Source: Romboutsia weinsteinii | Lineage (GTDB): Bacteria; Bacillota; Clostridia; Peptostreptococcales; Peptostreptococcaceae | Reading direction: 5' to 3' | Length of the DNA: 64,000 nt | Assembly: GCF_002250835.2 (NCBI RefSeq) | Contig: NZ_NOJY02000002.1 | Coordinates: forward strand, 1 to 64,000 | In this document: positions 35,702-44,656 of the stretch, piece by piece | Position numbering within the stretch: the first letter of the stretch is position 1 | Layout: each line of letters begins with the position of its first letter | Made by a program: the position numbers and the translations under genes | Notes under the pieces: model-generated | The model's database searches: none | What the model was told of the DNA's origin: nothing | The model's input: only the letters and a program-made list of their open reading frames with translations

Positions 35702-36913
35702 TTAATTAATTTCTATTTTTTGCTCTCTTTTATTTCTTATGTACATAATTGTAGATACTATAATTATTAAAAGTAAATACACAATTTCAAATGTGTACTT
35801 TGGAAGGTATACCGTTCCTAATCTATTGATATTAATATACATACTAGTTACATAGTTTACTAAAAGCTTAAGTAATAAATTATTAAAAATAAATAAATTA
35901 ATAACTTGTATACCTAAAAGTGATATATATGTATTTACTTTGCTAGAAATATATATTGATATTAAACTCATTATTATACCTACTGCATATACACATAAAA
36001 TTGTTACTCCTATGTAGTTTTTAAAGGTTAAGTCGTACCATGATTTAACTGGAGTATTGTAATATCCAGATATACTACAGTCAAAGAATACACTAGTTCC
36101 TTGCTTAGAATAATATATATAAAATACTATCAGTTGAAGAGTTATTATAAGTATACTCGCAAGTAAGGATACTATTATTTTTTTCTTAAATAAGCTTCTA
36201 CCTGTTTTTGATGAGTACTGAATATAGTTTAATTTAGTTATTTTATCCTTAAGATATATTGGTGAAATCATAAGTACTATACTTACTAAAATAATAGTTG
36301 TTACTGACTTTATCTGAGCATCATACTCTTCAAATACGGTATAAGGAAGTAGTGATTTTATATCTCCACTACTAATAATTTCTTTCATTCTAGGTACTGA
36401 TTTTATCCATGTTGACTTATTTTCATTTATTGAGCTACCATGATATGGATTTTCATCCTTGAATAAAGTATATTCATAGCAAATTAATATGTTTTCCATC
36501 TCAGATAGTTCATTAAATACACTTATCTCATCATGGTATCTATACTTATAATAAAGATCATTTAGCTCTTGACTTTGATATTTTTCTTCTCCATTATTTC
36601 TTGTTATCTTAAAAAATTCTTCATAGTTTATTACACCTAAATCAGCAAATTCTTTATTATCTTTAATAATTTTCTCTGCTTTGGCTACTTTTTTATTATA
36701 TTTTTCTTTAAAATCTAAAAACTCATCTTCTTCCATAGTATTTCCGTAGCTTTTTACCATCTGAACTGCTGTATTCTTCACTAAATCTCTATTTCCCGCT
36801 ACTCTAGCATGAGGAACCACAAATCTTAAAAACATTAATCCAGTTATTATTATCAGTATAGCTACTGATTTTATAGTAAATATTTTTTCTAATTCATATT
36901 TTATTAATTTCAA
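35702..36913 (-). CDS. ABC transporter permease, ECF-linked (P1)
   Basis: A 403-residue permease, paralog of P3: membrane segment at about 17-35, outside domain to about 200, then five segments. Motifs KLNYIQYSSKTGRSLFKKK and KVNTYISLLGIQV match P3. It is the third gene of the sigma operon, 22 bases after the 248-residue membrane protein, and separated from the ATPase gene by the inverted repeat and ECF promoter. It may pair with P2 or P3 as an alternative half-transporter. Confidence 0.85.
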   Translation of the reverse strand: MKLIKYELEKIFTIKSVAILIIITGLMFLRFVVPHARVAGNRDLVKNTAVQMVKSYGNTMEEDEFLDFKEKYNKKVAKAEKIIKDNKEFADLGVINYEEFFKITRNNGEEKYQSQELNDLYYKYRYHDEISVFNELSEMENILICYEYTLFKDENPYHGSSINENKSTWIKSVPRMKEIISSGDIKSLLPYTVFEEYDAQIKSVTTIILVSIVLMISPIYLKDKITKLNYIQYSSKTGRSLFKKKIIVSLLASILIITLQLIVFYIYYSKQGTSVFFDCSISGYYNTPVKSWYDLTFKNYIGVTILCVYAVGIIMSLISIYISSKVNTYISLLGIQVINLFIFNNLLLKLLVNYVTSMYININRLGTVYLPKYTFEIVYLLLIIIVSTIMYIRNKREQKIEIN

Positions 36914-36935
36914 TTCCCCTAATCCCCCTACTTCT

Positions 36936-37682
36936 TTAGTTTATACTTATTAAGCTTTTCTTATATTTTGATAATACCTGTATGTTTTTAACGTATGAAT
37001 ATATTGCAATAGCTGAAATAAGTACATATATAGCCATAGGCATATTCTCAAGTACAGCTGTGTATTTTGTTAAATTTAAATTTATAAATAAAGCATTTAA
37101 AATGACCCATCCTGATATTACTGCATACCTTGTATACTTAGATCTTACTTTTACTAATGAATACAGAAGTATTGCTGAAAACAAAAATACTGAAGTAGTA
37201 GAAATCATTATACCTCTTAATACATCTATATACTTATAAATACTTGTAACAAATATAGTGTTTATTAATATTGAAATAACACTAAACACTAACATTCTTA
37301 GTGCTGAGATTTGGTATAAATTATACTTACATACCATTTCAATATCATAAGTATTATTTTCTTTCATATTTATAAATGAAAATAAATTTGTTGCAAAATA
37401 ATATAGCGGAGATATTGTAAATACAAAGGCATAAATATTTTGAGTTTTATCTAATCCCCTTAATACTCCTATATAAATAAAAGCTAGTACTGAAACTACC
37501 AAAATACTTAAAAATGTTAGCTCTGATAAATCATGAAATAAATTTCTAAATCCTATTTCTTTATACATGTTCTTTATATATGAATAAAATGATTGCTGTT
37601 TTTGAAGCCCTTTATCTAGAATAATATTAATTTGATTATTTATCTCAAAATCGTCTGGCATAGCTATATTAAATTTTTCCAT
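36936..37682 (-). CDS. Six-helix membrane protein, candidate anti-sigma factor
   Basis: A 248-residue protein with a cytoplasmic N-terminal part of about 58 residues (MPDDFEINNQINIILDKGL, helical and charged) and six membrane segments between about 60 and 235. No zinc-binding anti-sigma motif (HxxxCxxC) is present. Its position 9 bases after the ECF sigma gene and its soluble N-terminus make it the natural candidate to hold the sigma factor at the membrane, but it could also be a fourth ABC-associated membrane subunit. No family recognised. Confidence 0.6.
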   Translation of the reverse strand: MEKFNIAMPDDFEINNQINIILDKGLQKQQSFYSYIKNMYKEIGFRNLFHDLSELTFLSILVVSVLAFIYIGVLRGLDKTQNIYAFVFTISPLYYFATNLFSFINMKENNTYDIEMVCKYNLYQISALRMLVFSVISILINTIFVTSIYKYIDVLRGIMISTTSVFLFSAILLYSLVKVRSKYTRYAVISGWVILNALFINLNLTKYTAVLENMPMAIYVLISAIAIYSYVKNIQVLSKYKKSLISIN

Positions 37683-37691
37683 TTCTTCCTC

Positions 37692-38237
37692 CTAAATAAT
37701 ATTAAATTCTTTTTTTACTCTTTTAATAATAGAGTAATATTTAGTTTTTACCGTTGATTCTGGAATCTGAAGTATTTCAGATATTTCTAAAAATGTAGCT
37801 TCAAGAAATATCTTAAGCCTAAATATCTCTTGATACTGGGTGTCTAATTTATTTACTACTTGCTGTATTTTATCTACATCTTCCTTCTGCTCTAAATTAA
37901 CTACAAAATCATCTTTATCTGAAATTTCTTTCTCTTCAATACTCTCTTGCATACTGCTGTACCTATAACTTTTAGAGCGGTAGTAATCTACTAATTTGTT
38001 TGTGGATATCTTATATAGCCATGTCCTAAATGATGATTTACCCTTGTCAAAATTATGTATACTTTTTAGTACACTTATAAATATTTCTTGAGTCAAATCT
38101 AGTGAAGTCTCTTTGTCTGATACTTGTTTGTATACATACACATATACTTCTTTATAATATATTGATATAAGTTCATTAGCACTTTCTTTATCATTTTTCT
38201 TAATAATCTTTTTAATAAGCCTTAAGTCTTTGTCCAT
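37692..38237 (-). CDS. RNA polymerase ECF sigma factor
   Basis: A 181-residue sigma factor with region 2 (about 25-95; DLTQEIFISVLKSIHNF and SFRTWLYKISTNKLVDYYR, the core-binding and -10 reading helices) and region 4 (about 125-178; QEIFRLKIFLEATFLEISEI, PESTVKTKYYSIIKRVKKEF). Regions 1.2 and 3 are absent, as in all ECF members. It is followed 9 bases later by the six-helix membrane protein and then permease P1. The promoter ahead of it matches the one ahead of the ABC ATPase gene, which suggests self-activation and direct control of the transporter. Confidence 0.94.
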   Translation of the reverse strand: MDKDLRLIKKIIKKNDKESANELISIYYKEVYVYVYKQVSDKETSLDLTQEIFISVLKSIHNFDKGKSSFRTWLYKISTNKLVDYYRSKSYRYSSMQESIEEKEISDKDDFVVNLEQKEDVDKIQQVVNKLDTQYQEIFRLKIFLEATFLEISEILQIPESTVKTKYYSIIKRVKKEFNII

Positions 38238-38262
38238 TTTTTAACCTCATTTTTATTTGCTA

Positions 38263-38296
38263 ATTATATATTCGTAAATAAGTCTTATTTAGTTTT
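38263..38296 (-). promoter_or_regulatory. ECF-type promoter before sigma gene
   Basis: Minus strand: TAAAACT (AAAAC at 38292-38296), 17 bases, CGAAT (38270-38274) within TTACGAATATATAA, ending about 25 bases before the sigma start. Identical boxes and spacing to the ABC promoter at 35660-35693. Confidence 0.72.
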
Positions 38297-38449
38297 AGTT
38301 TTTTATTATTTTTTCTAAATTAAATTATTTTAATATAAATTATTATACGTTTTAATATCTTATCTGTAAAATTTAGGATGTTATTACTTATAATCAGGTC
38401 AGTTGCTAGAGCAACGTGTTAGTCAAATATTTCAAGTTTATAGAATAAT

Positions 38450-38482
38450 AAAAAACACTAAGTTATTAACTTAGTGTTTTTT
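38450..38482. terminator. Terminator after glycoside hydrolase lipoprotein gene
   Basis: AAAAAACACTAAGTTA / TAACTTAGTGTTTTTT, 15-16 bp stem with almost no loop; T runs on both strands. It serves the minus-strand gene ending at 38493. Confidence 0.9.
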
Positions 38483-38492
38483 ACTTGATCTT

Positions 38493-40802
38493 TTAATATA
38501 CTGTTTTTTCATTTTTGTCATATATCACAAGAGTACCTGCTTTTATAGTGTCTCCTTCATAATCAAAACTACTATCTGAGAAGTTTGCTATTACTTTAAC
38601 ATCACTTCCAAATCTAGTTAATTGAACTAATCTATTATCTGTAAGATATTTAAAGTCAGTCATTTCTTCTTTTATAACTTTTTTATTAAACTTAGTCCAT
38701 ACTTTGTTGTGAGATACTATATCATCTTTATGCTTATCCCACTCTGTTCTGTCTATATGATACATTGGAGGTGTATTATAAAGTACCTCTTTCATCATTC
38801 TATTTTTTACTTCATCCTCTATTTTAAAAGTTCCCCATAACCAATGGTACGAACTTACAACTGAATCATTATATACTAATTTAAATAGTGGCACAGAATA
38901 CTCTGGGTCAATAAATATCTTTTTATAAAGCTCTTTTACTGGTATTTGTTTAGAAAATACTTCTGGCACTCCTCCTGTAGCTGAGTAATATCTACCTACA
39001 TAATACTTACTTTCTTTATTCTTACTCATATCTTGGTCTACCCAAGAAAATGCTGGAGTCTCTAGACCATGAGCAAATGATATTGTTGTGCTTGCAAAAT
39101 CATTTCCACCTTCTGAACCTATTACCATTTTTTCCTTGTCTCTTATATAATCCATTCTGTCTAGACGTGCTTTTAAATCTTCTTCTTGCGTTGTTGTATG
39201 CTCCTTTGAATAATCATCATATATTTCACCTGTAGCGTCACAATCTATAAACCAAGAATTAAAAGCATATCCATCATTCATTATATCACTTACCCTTGTT
39301 TTTACACTAGGAAGTGATAATATTGGGTTTAACTTTCGTCCTTCACCTTGGAATCCTTCTAGTTTTTTGCCTTCTTTATTCTCTACTGTTGCATTTTCAT
39401 ATAAAGACTTATCTTCAAATTTAGCCGTGCTCCATTTTTCTTCACCTGGTTTGTGTATTGAGTGATAAGAGTCATATGGTCCTACTAAGTATCCATATTT
39501 ATTAGCTTTTTCTACTAGCTCTGGCGACACATATCCAGATTCTATATCATCAAAACCTATCCACGCATTTTCTAGTCCTGAGCTTTTCATTTCATCAAGT
39601 ACATCTACAGTATTGTACTTTGCCCAGTCATCCACTTTTGTAGTAGCATTTTTCAATTCTGATTTTAATAGTTTTTTATTTAAATTTATAAGTTCAATTT
39701 TACTTAACTTATCGATACCTTTTTTTACTTCCTTATTTATAACATCATCTGTATTTTTAAATACATCTGCATTATAAAACTCTTCTAATAGCATAACTGA
39801 ATTAAGAGCTCTTATTATTTGTGTTTTTTGGTAATTATCTACATAGTCTTGACTCTTTATTTGATCAAACACTGCTATAGATTCTTCTCCATCTTCTACT
39901 TTGGTCTTTAGTAATTGTTTTATCCAGTCTTCTAAGTCCTGAGACATATTATCTTTTAGTAGATTCCACTTAATATCCTCTTTTGTTATTATTGATTTAT
40001 CCCAGAAATATATATGTGGTGCTCCATAAAGCTTTTCAATATTTTTATTATCCTTTGCTTTTTCTTCTAATGTTTTAAACTCGCCCTTTTCAACTATATA
40101 ATTTTTGTAGGTCTTAGCCATATCTACTATGTTTTTATCTGTTAAATATATTCTAAACCCATACTCCTTATTTTTGTTTATACTTGGGAATTCGTGATCA
40201 AATGTAAAATTTATATTATTTTTAGTGTCAAATTCTATTTCATTGTTAAACTTATTTTTAATGATATATGACACCGCGAAGTTATCTTTATTTACAGAGA
40301 AAAACTGCATAGAAAAAGATTCTATAACATTATATACTTGTCCATCTAAATATTCCTTGAAATACTTGTCATTACTTGGTATATATTTCCCTTCATGTAT
40401 TGGAAGAACATAGCTTTCTCCACTTATCTTTGGCCATGAAAATTTTGTTTCTTCTTTAGAGTTTGATTTTATATCAACATCTAAATAGTCATTTTCCTTT
40501 GTTATACTTACATCAATATTCTCTTTTGGATATGTCCAAGATATTTCATCCTTAGATTTTTCTAATTTAGATACTTCTCTTTCTTGTAGTGGATCTGATA
40601 TCTTTTCTGTCTTACCATCTACTTCTACTGATACTTCAAAGGTGTTTGGGTCTACTTCAAAACCAAAATCTAAATTGTTTACTTCTTGCTTAATTTCATT
40701 TTTAAGCGTTGTACCTTGATTTGTACAACCTACAAGTGTAGTTCCTATAAGTATACAACTTGTAAGTATACAACTTGTAAGTACAGATATCTTCTTTTTC
40801 AT
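38493..40802 (-). CDS. Glycoside hydrolase lipoprotein (GH101-like TIM barrel)
   Basis: A 769-residue secreted lipoprotein. The signal peptide (1-25) ends in a lipobox LVGC with lipidated Cys26. The N-terminal part (about 30-230) is beta-rich (IDVSITKENDYLDVDIKS, FTFDHEFPSINKNKEYGFRIYL) and a probable catalytic barrel follows from about 250 (LYGAPHIYFWDKS) with AWIGFDDIESGYVSPELVEK, SWFIDCDATGEIYDDYS (candidate nucleophile Asp) and MVIGSEGGNDFAS (candidate Glu). The layout recalls endo-alpha-N-acetylgalactosaminidase-type families (GH101/GH129 or DUF5696), but I cannot fix the family. Start 40802 follows GAGGTGAT. It is 51 bases from the glucosaminidase gene, likely one operon, so a role in wall or glycoprotein glycans is plausible. 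Confidence 0.65.
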   Translation of the reverse strand: MKKKISVLTSCILTSCILIGTTLVGCTNQGTTLKNEIKQEVNNLDFGFEVDPNTFEVSVEVDGKTEKISDPLQEREVSKLEKSKDEISWTYPKENIDVSITKENDYLDVDIKSNSKEETKFSWPKISGESYVLPIHEGKYIPSNDKYFKEYLDGQVYNVIESFSMQFFSVNKDNFAVSYIIKNKFNNEIEFDTKNNINFTFDHEFPSINKNKEYGFRIYLTDKNIVDMAKTYKNYIVEKGEFKTLEEKAKDNKNIEKLYGAPHIYFWDKSIITKEDIKWNLLKDNMSQDLEDWIKQLLKTKVEDGEESIAVFDQIKSQDYVDNYQKTQIIRALNSVMLLEEFYNADVFKNTDDVINKEVKKGIDKLSKIELINLNKKLLKSELKNATTKVDDWAKYNTVDVLDEMKSSGLENAWIGFDDIESGYVSPELVEKANKYGYLVGPYDSYHSIHKPGEEKWSTAKFEDKSLYENATVENKEGKKLEGFQGEGRKLNPILSLPSVKTRVSDIMNDGYAFNSWFIDCDATGEIYDDYSKEHTTTQEEDLKARLDRMDYIRDKEKMVIGSEGGNDFASTTISFAHGLETPAFSWVDQDMSKNKESKYYVGRYYSATGGVPEVFSKQIPVKELYKKIFIDPEYSVPLFKLVYNDSVVSSYHWLWGTFKIEDEVKNRMMKEVLYNTPPMYHIDRTEWDKHKDDIVSHNKVWTKFNKKVIKEEMTDFKYLTDNRLVQLTRFGSDVKVIANFSDSSFDYEGDTIKAGTLVIYDKNEKTVY
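40751..40780 (-). repeat. 15-bp tandem duplication in a signal peptide
   Basis: GTATACAACTTGTAA occurs twice in tandem (40751-40765, 40766-40780), giving the doubled LTSCI in the signal peptide of the glycoside hydrolase lipoprotein. In frame and likely harmless; such duplications arise by slippage. Confidence 0.9.
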
Positions 40803-40853
40803 ATATATCACCTCGTAATTATATTAGCTGGGATTTGTTACAATCATGTTACA

Positions 40854-41753
40854 TCACTTTAGATTTTCACTTTGAACTTCACTATCTATAATCTGAAGAT
40901 TGTATTGTCTAATTATTTCTATCAATCTACTGGCATATAGCTTCTTTCCGTTTTCATCCATAGCAGTACTATAACCAGCTTTTTCTAAGGCTTTAGCTTG
41001 GTATATATAAGTATTCATATCAAATACTCCATTGTTTTTGTATCTTTTATTCTCCGCCAAAAACTTAGCATGATCTTTTAGTGAGTCTCCTTGATTATCA
41101 TATTTTCTAAATTTATCATTTATCTTAGTATCTTCAAACTCCGTAGTTTCTAAGGTTACCGAGCTTCCACTCCAATATATATCAGCTTTTATTCCAAATA
41201 AGTTATTATAATCTTTTGCTAAAGATGACTCTCCCCATCCAGATTCTAATATAGCTTGTGCTATTGTAATAGATGGTAGCACCTTATAAGTCTTATAATT
41301 GTCTATTGCGTCATCTTTTAAATTATCTATAAACTTTGTATATTTAGTATCTGCACCTAGCCTTTCTGGTTTTAGTCCAAAGTATTTTAGATCTTCTATA
41401 TAGTTTGTAACTCTATTCTTTTCTTTTTTCTTCAAATTAAGCTTATCTAAAACTAAATCTAAATTATTTAACTTATATTCATCCGTAGATTCTTCTAAAA
41501 ATAAATTTGATATATATTTTATTTTATCTGTATCCACACTTTTAAAATTATTTTTTTGTATTACTCCTATTATTGATGCTACATACTTCCAATTTATCTG
41601 AGCTTTATTTTCGCTTACTTCATCAGCTATTTCTATAAATTTACTTACATCTAAGTCCTCTGTATTTATTTCTTTCAATGAGTAGTTACTTACTCCTGTA
41701 TAAAGTGCTACAAGTAGTATAACTACTATTGGTATAAAAATTTTATTTTTCAT
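40854..41753 (-). CDS. Glucosaminidase-domain cell-wall hydrolase
   Basis: A 299-residue protein with an N-terminal membrane anchor or uncleaved signal (about 5-22, IFIPIVVILLVALYTGV) and a C-terminal endo-beta-N-acetylglucosaminidase domain (PF01832, about 155-290): PSITIAQAILESGWGESSLA with catalytic Glu, NNLFGIKADIYW, KYDNQGDSLKDHAKFL. The middle is a helical linker (about 30-150). It likely trims peptidoglycan at the cell surface and shares a transcript with the glycoside hydrolase lipoprotein. Confidence 0.88.
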   Translation of the reverse strand: MKNKIFIPIVVILLVALYTGVSNYSLKEINTEDLDVSKFIEIADEVSENKAQINWKYVASIIGVIQKNNFKSVDTDKIKYISNLFLEESTDEYKLNNLDLVLDKLNLKKKEKNRVTNYIEDLKYFGLKPERLGADTKYTKFIDNLKDDAIDNYKTYKVLPSITIAQAILESGWGESSLAKDYNNLFGIKADIYWSGSSVTLETTEFEDTKINDKFRKYDNQGDSLKDHAKFLAENKRYKNNGVFDMNTYIYQAKALEKAGYSTAMDENGKKLYASRLIEIIRQYNLQIIDSEVQSENLK

Positions 41754-41847
41754 ATATGCTCTCCTTTGTTGTCTTGTATGAGGATATTATAAAATTCTTT
41801 TGTTTCATGAATATTACAATATAAAAAATATTTATTTATAAAAAAAA

Positions 41848-41873
41848 TAAACTCTAATAATTATTAGAGTTTA
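41848..41873 (-). terminator. Terminator after folA
   Basis: ATAAACTCTAATAA / TTATTAGAGTTTAT perfect stem with a T run on the minus strand. Confidence 0.85.
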
Positions 41874-41902
41874 TATGTTTATTTAGCTTTATATTTTATT
41901 TT

Positions 41903-42391
41903 TTAATCTCTAAGAACTACATATTCTGCTTTTAAATCTTCTTCTTTAAAATTACAAATATGGCTTTGCTTAGGAAGTATTGATTTTAACTTATTTATTG
42001 ATATAAAAGTATCAGCATCCTTATACTCATCATCAACAAATGTTACATGGGCTTCGTCCACTAATTTCTTTTCTATAGCTTCATTGTAAACTGCAGCCCC
42101 TCCTATAATATAAGTATCTTTATCTAAGTCATCAATATATTCCTTTACTTCTTCTAATGACTTCATAACTTTTGCACCTTCAATACTATCTATTGAATTT
42201 GAAAGAACAATATTTTCTCTATTTGGTAGAGGCTTTATAGGTAGTGAATTCCAAGTATTTTTTCCCATTACAACTATATTTCCTGTAGTTAATTCTTTAA
42301 AGTTTTTTAAATCATCTTTTATATTATATAAAAGGTCATTATCTTTTCCTATAGCACCCTCTTTATCTACTGCAACTATAATTTTTATCAT
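41903..42391 (-). CDS. folA: Dihydrofolate reductase
   Basis: A 162-residue DHFR. IIVAVDKEGAIGKDNDLLYNIKDDLKNFKELT contains the substrate-loop and catalytic acidic residue (Asp near 27), VVMGKNTWNSLP the NADPH-binding strand, and TYIIGGAAVYNEAI the second glycine motif. It reduces dihydrofolate for thymidylate and methyl-group supply. It follows the kinase gene by about 100 bases but is functionally unrelated. Confidence 0.95.
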   Translation of the reverse strand: MIKIIVAVDKEGAIGKDNDLLYNIKDDLKNFKELTTGNIVVMGKNTWNSLPIKPLPNRENIVLSNSIDSIEGAKVMKSLEEVKEYIDDLDKDTYIIGGAAVYNEAIEKKLVDEAHVTFVDDEYKDADTFISINKLKSILPKQSHICNFKEEDLKAEYVVLRD

Positions 42392-42496
42392 ATATCTTCT
42401 CCTTAGTTAGCATTTTCACCCTACTAATTTTTAATTATATATGAAACTTAAAATAAAATGAATATTGCTTTATACTTATATCGAAGTCATCTTTTA

Positions 42497-43873
42497 TTAA
42501 AAAATAATGTAAAACTCTATTTTGTTATCATTAACACAAGCTTTATATTCTAAATTGTGAGCTTCTAATATTTCTTTTACTATACTAAGACCAAGGCCAG
42601 TACCAGATAATTCTTTACTTCTTGATTTTTCTAATACATAAAAAGGATTCCATATTTTATCTATTTCATCTTCATTTATTTTATTGATTGAATTACTAAC
42701 AGACAATCGTATTTTATCATTTGTTTTAGATAAAACTACACTTATCTTTTTATCTGTATTGTATTTTATAGCATTAGTAATTAAATTATCTAAAACTATT
42801 TCAATACTATCTTCATCTGCACAAATTATAAACTCTTTTTCTTTTATATCTAAATCAAGATTAATACTTTCATCATTTATAATAATTTCATATTTATTTA
42901 TACATTCAAGTAGCTTATCTCTCAAATCAAACTCGATTAAATTAATCTCTTTTTTCTCATATTTAGCAAAATACAATAACTTATCTATAATCTCTGTCAT
43001 TCTATCACTTTGTTCTATTATAGTGTCAATATAAGTTCCATCATCAATTCCATCTTGTATACCCATTGCATATACCTTTATAAGTGCAGTAGGTGTTTTT
43101 AAATCGTGGGAGGCATTGCCTATAAATACCTTTAAATTTTCATTTCTATTATTTAACTCATTATGAGCTTTTTCTAGACTTATACTCATTTTATTTATAC
43201 TGTTTGATAGTTCTTCAATTTCATCTCCAGTTTTTATATCTTCTGTTCTAAAATTTAGCTTTTCTATATCCTTTGAAAGTATCTTTATTTTTTCTAAAGG
43301 TTTTATAATCCTATCTGACATTATAAATATTAAAATCACTATAATTAATACTGAAAAAGCACCTAATATCATGTTAAATCTGTTTATAATATTTACAGTT
43401 TCCTGAGAATGTTCAATAGGTATAGCTAATGCAAATATATAATTATCCTTTAAAATAAATTTTACTAATAAGCTATATTTAAGGTTACCTTGGTTAAATA
43501 CTCTATTTACACTTTTATTTTTAATATTTTCTAAAGTTTCTTCTGATATCCAAAATTTCTTTGGTATTATACCTTTAAGTCCAAACTCTCTAAGCAAGTC
43601 TTCTGTAATAATCTCATTATTATTATTTTCATTTTTTAAATTATTAGCATACACTATTGTTACATTATATTTTTCTTCTATGGATTTTATCTCATTGATA
43701 AGTGTACTAGCATCAATACTTTCAATCTGCCTGCCTATGCTGTTTATAATATTCTTTTTCTCATGTAAATAATATCTATGGACAAATTGGCTATTTATAG
43801 CAAAAGATATTATAAATACTAATATCACTATTATTGATATACTTATAGATAATTTTTTATTTAGCTTTGTCAT
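42497..43873 (-). CDS. HAMP-domain sensor histidine kinase (HK3)
   Basis: A 458-residue kinase with two membrane segments (about 10-30 and 168-190), an outside domain of about 135 residues between them, HAMP (about 190-245; DRIIKPLEKIKILSKDI), HisKA with GNASHDLKTPTALIKVYA (His about 257) and HATPase with ELSGTGLGLSIVKEILEA. Classic OmpR-partner design. Its start overlaps the response regulator stop by 17 bases. Confidence 0.93.
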   Translation of the reverse strand: MTKLNKKLSISISIIVILVFIISFAINSQFVHRYYLHEKKNIINSIGRQIESIDASTLINEIKSIEEKYNVTIVYANNLKNENNNNEIITEDLLREFGLKGIIPKKFWISEETLENIKNKSVNRVFNQGNLKYSLLVKFILKDNYIFALAIPIEHSQETVNIINRFNMILGAFSVLIIVILIFIMSDRIIKPLEKIKILSKDIEKLNFRTEDIKTGDEIEELSNSINKMSISLEKAHNELNNRNENLKVFIGNASHDLKTPTALIKVYAMGIQDGIDDGTYIDTIIEQSDRMTEIIDKLLYFAKYEKKEINLIEFDLRDKLLECINKYEIIINDESINLDLDIKEKEFIICADEDSIEIVLDNLITNAIKYNTDKKISVVLSKTNDKIRLSVSNSINKINEDEIDKIWNPFYVLEKSRSKELSGTGLGLSIVKEILEAHNLEYKACVNDNKIEFYIIF

Positions 43874-44513
43874 TAATATCCTCCAGACTGTATCCCAATC
43901 CTCTGTGTGTTAGTATTACATCATCACCAAGCTTTGCTCTAAGCCTTCTTATATGAGTGTCAACTGTTCTAAGACCTCCATAATAATCCATTCCCCATAC
44001 AATATCTAATAATTTTTCTCGAGATAATATCATACCCTTATTATTAACAAAACACTTTAGAAGTTCTAATTCTGTTTTAGTCAAAATAATTTCCTCTTCA
44101 CCCTTGTGTACTTTACTTATTCTAAAATCTATTTTTAATTTACCAATATTTAAAGCATCACTGTATCCAATAAGTTTTTTGATTCTTATCATTAATACTC
44201 TTGGGTCAAAGGGCTTTCTTATATATTCATCTGCTCCACAGTTTAGTGCTTCTATTTCATCATCTATTAATCCTTTTGATGTTAACATAAGGACCTTGGT
44301 GTTACTATTTTCTTTTATTTCTTTGCATACATCTATTCCATCTATATTTGGCATCATCCAGTCTAATATAGCTAAGTCTACTTTATTTTTATAAAATAAA
44401 TCTAGTGCTTGTTGACCATCTTTTGCAGTAAGTACTGTCATACTATCTTTTTCTAAGTATGCTTTTATTATTTTTAACATACTTAACTCATCATCAGCTA
44501 CTAATATATTCAT
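43857..44513 (-). CDS. OmpR-family response regulator (partner of HK3)
   Basis: A 218-residue regulator. Receiver: LAILDWMMPNIDGIDV (phospho-acceptor Asp about 51), LTSKGLIDDEIEALNCGADEY, IRKPFDPRVL. DNA-binding wing: LTKTELELLKCFVNN and VDTHIRRLRAKLGDDV. First gene of a two-gene operon with HK3. Target genes are not evident from the sequence. Confidence 0.95.
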   Translation of the reverse strand: MNILVADDELSMLKIIKAYLEKDSMTVLTAKDGQQALDLFYKNKVDLAILDWMMPNIDGIDVCKEIKENSNTKVLMLTSKGLIDDEIEALNCGADEYIRKPFDPRVLMIRIKKLIGYSDALNIGKLKIDFRISKVHKGEEEIILTKTELELLKCFVNNKGMILSREKLLDIVWGMDYYGGLRTVDTHIRRLRAKLGDDVILTHRGLGYSLEDINDKAK

Positions 44514-44603
44514 GTTCTCACATCTCTTTCTTATACACTTATTCTTATCATTATTTTAATATATATTTGTTACTTTTGTGTTACAATACCTTTTATAAAT
44601 AAC

Positions 44604-44648
44604 AAAAAGCACTATATTCAAGATTAAATACTCGAATTAGTGCTTTTT
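44604..44648 (-). terminator. Terminator after HK2 gene
   Basis: AAAAAGCACTA / TAGTGCTTTTT stem extended by ATTC / GAAT, with T run on the minus strand, 9 bases past the HK2 stop. Confidence 0.85.
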
Positions 44649-44656
44649 ATAAAAAT

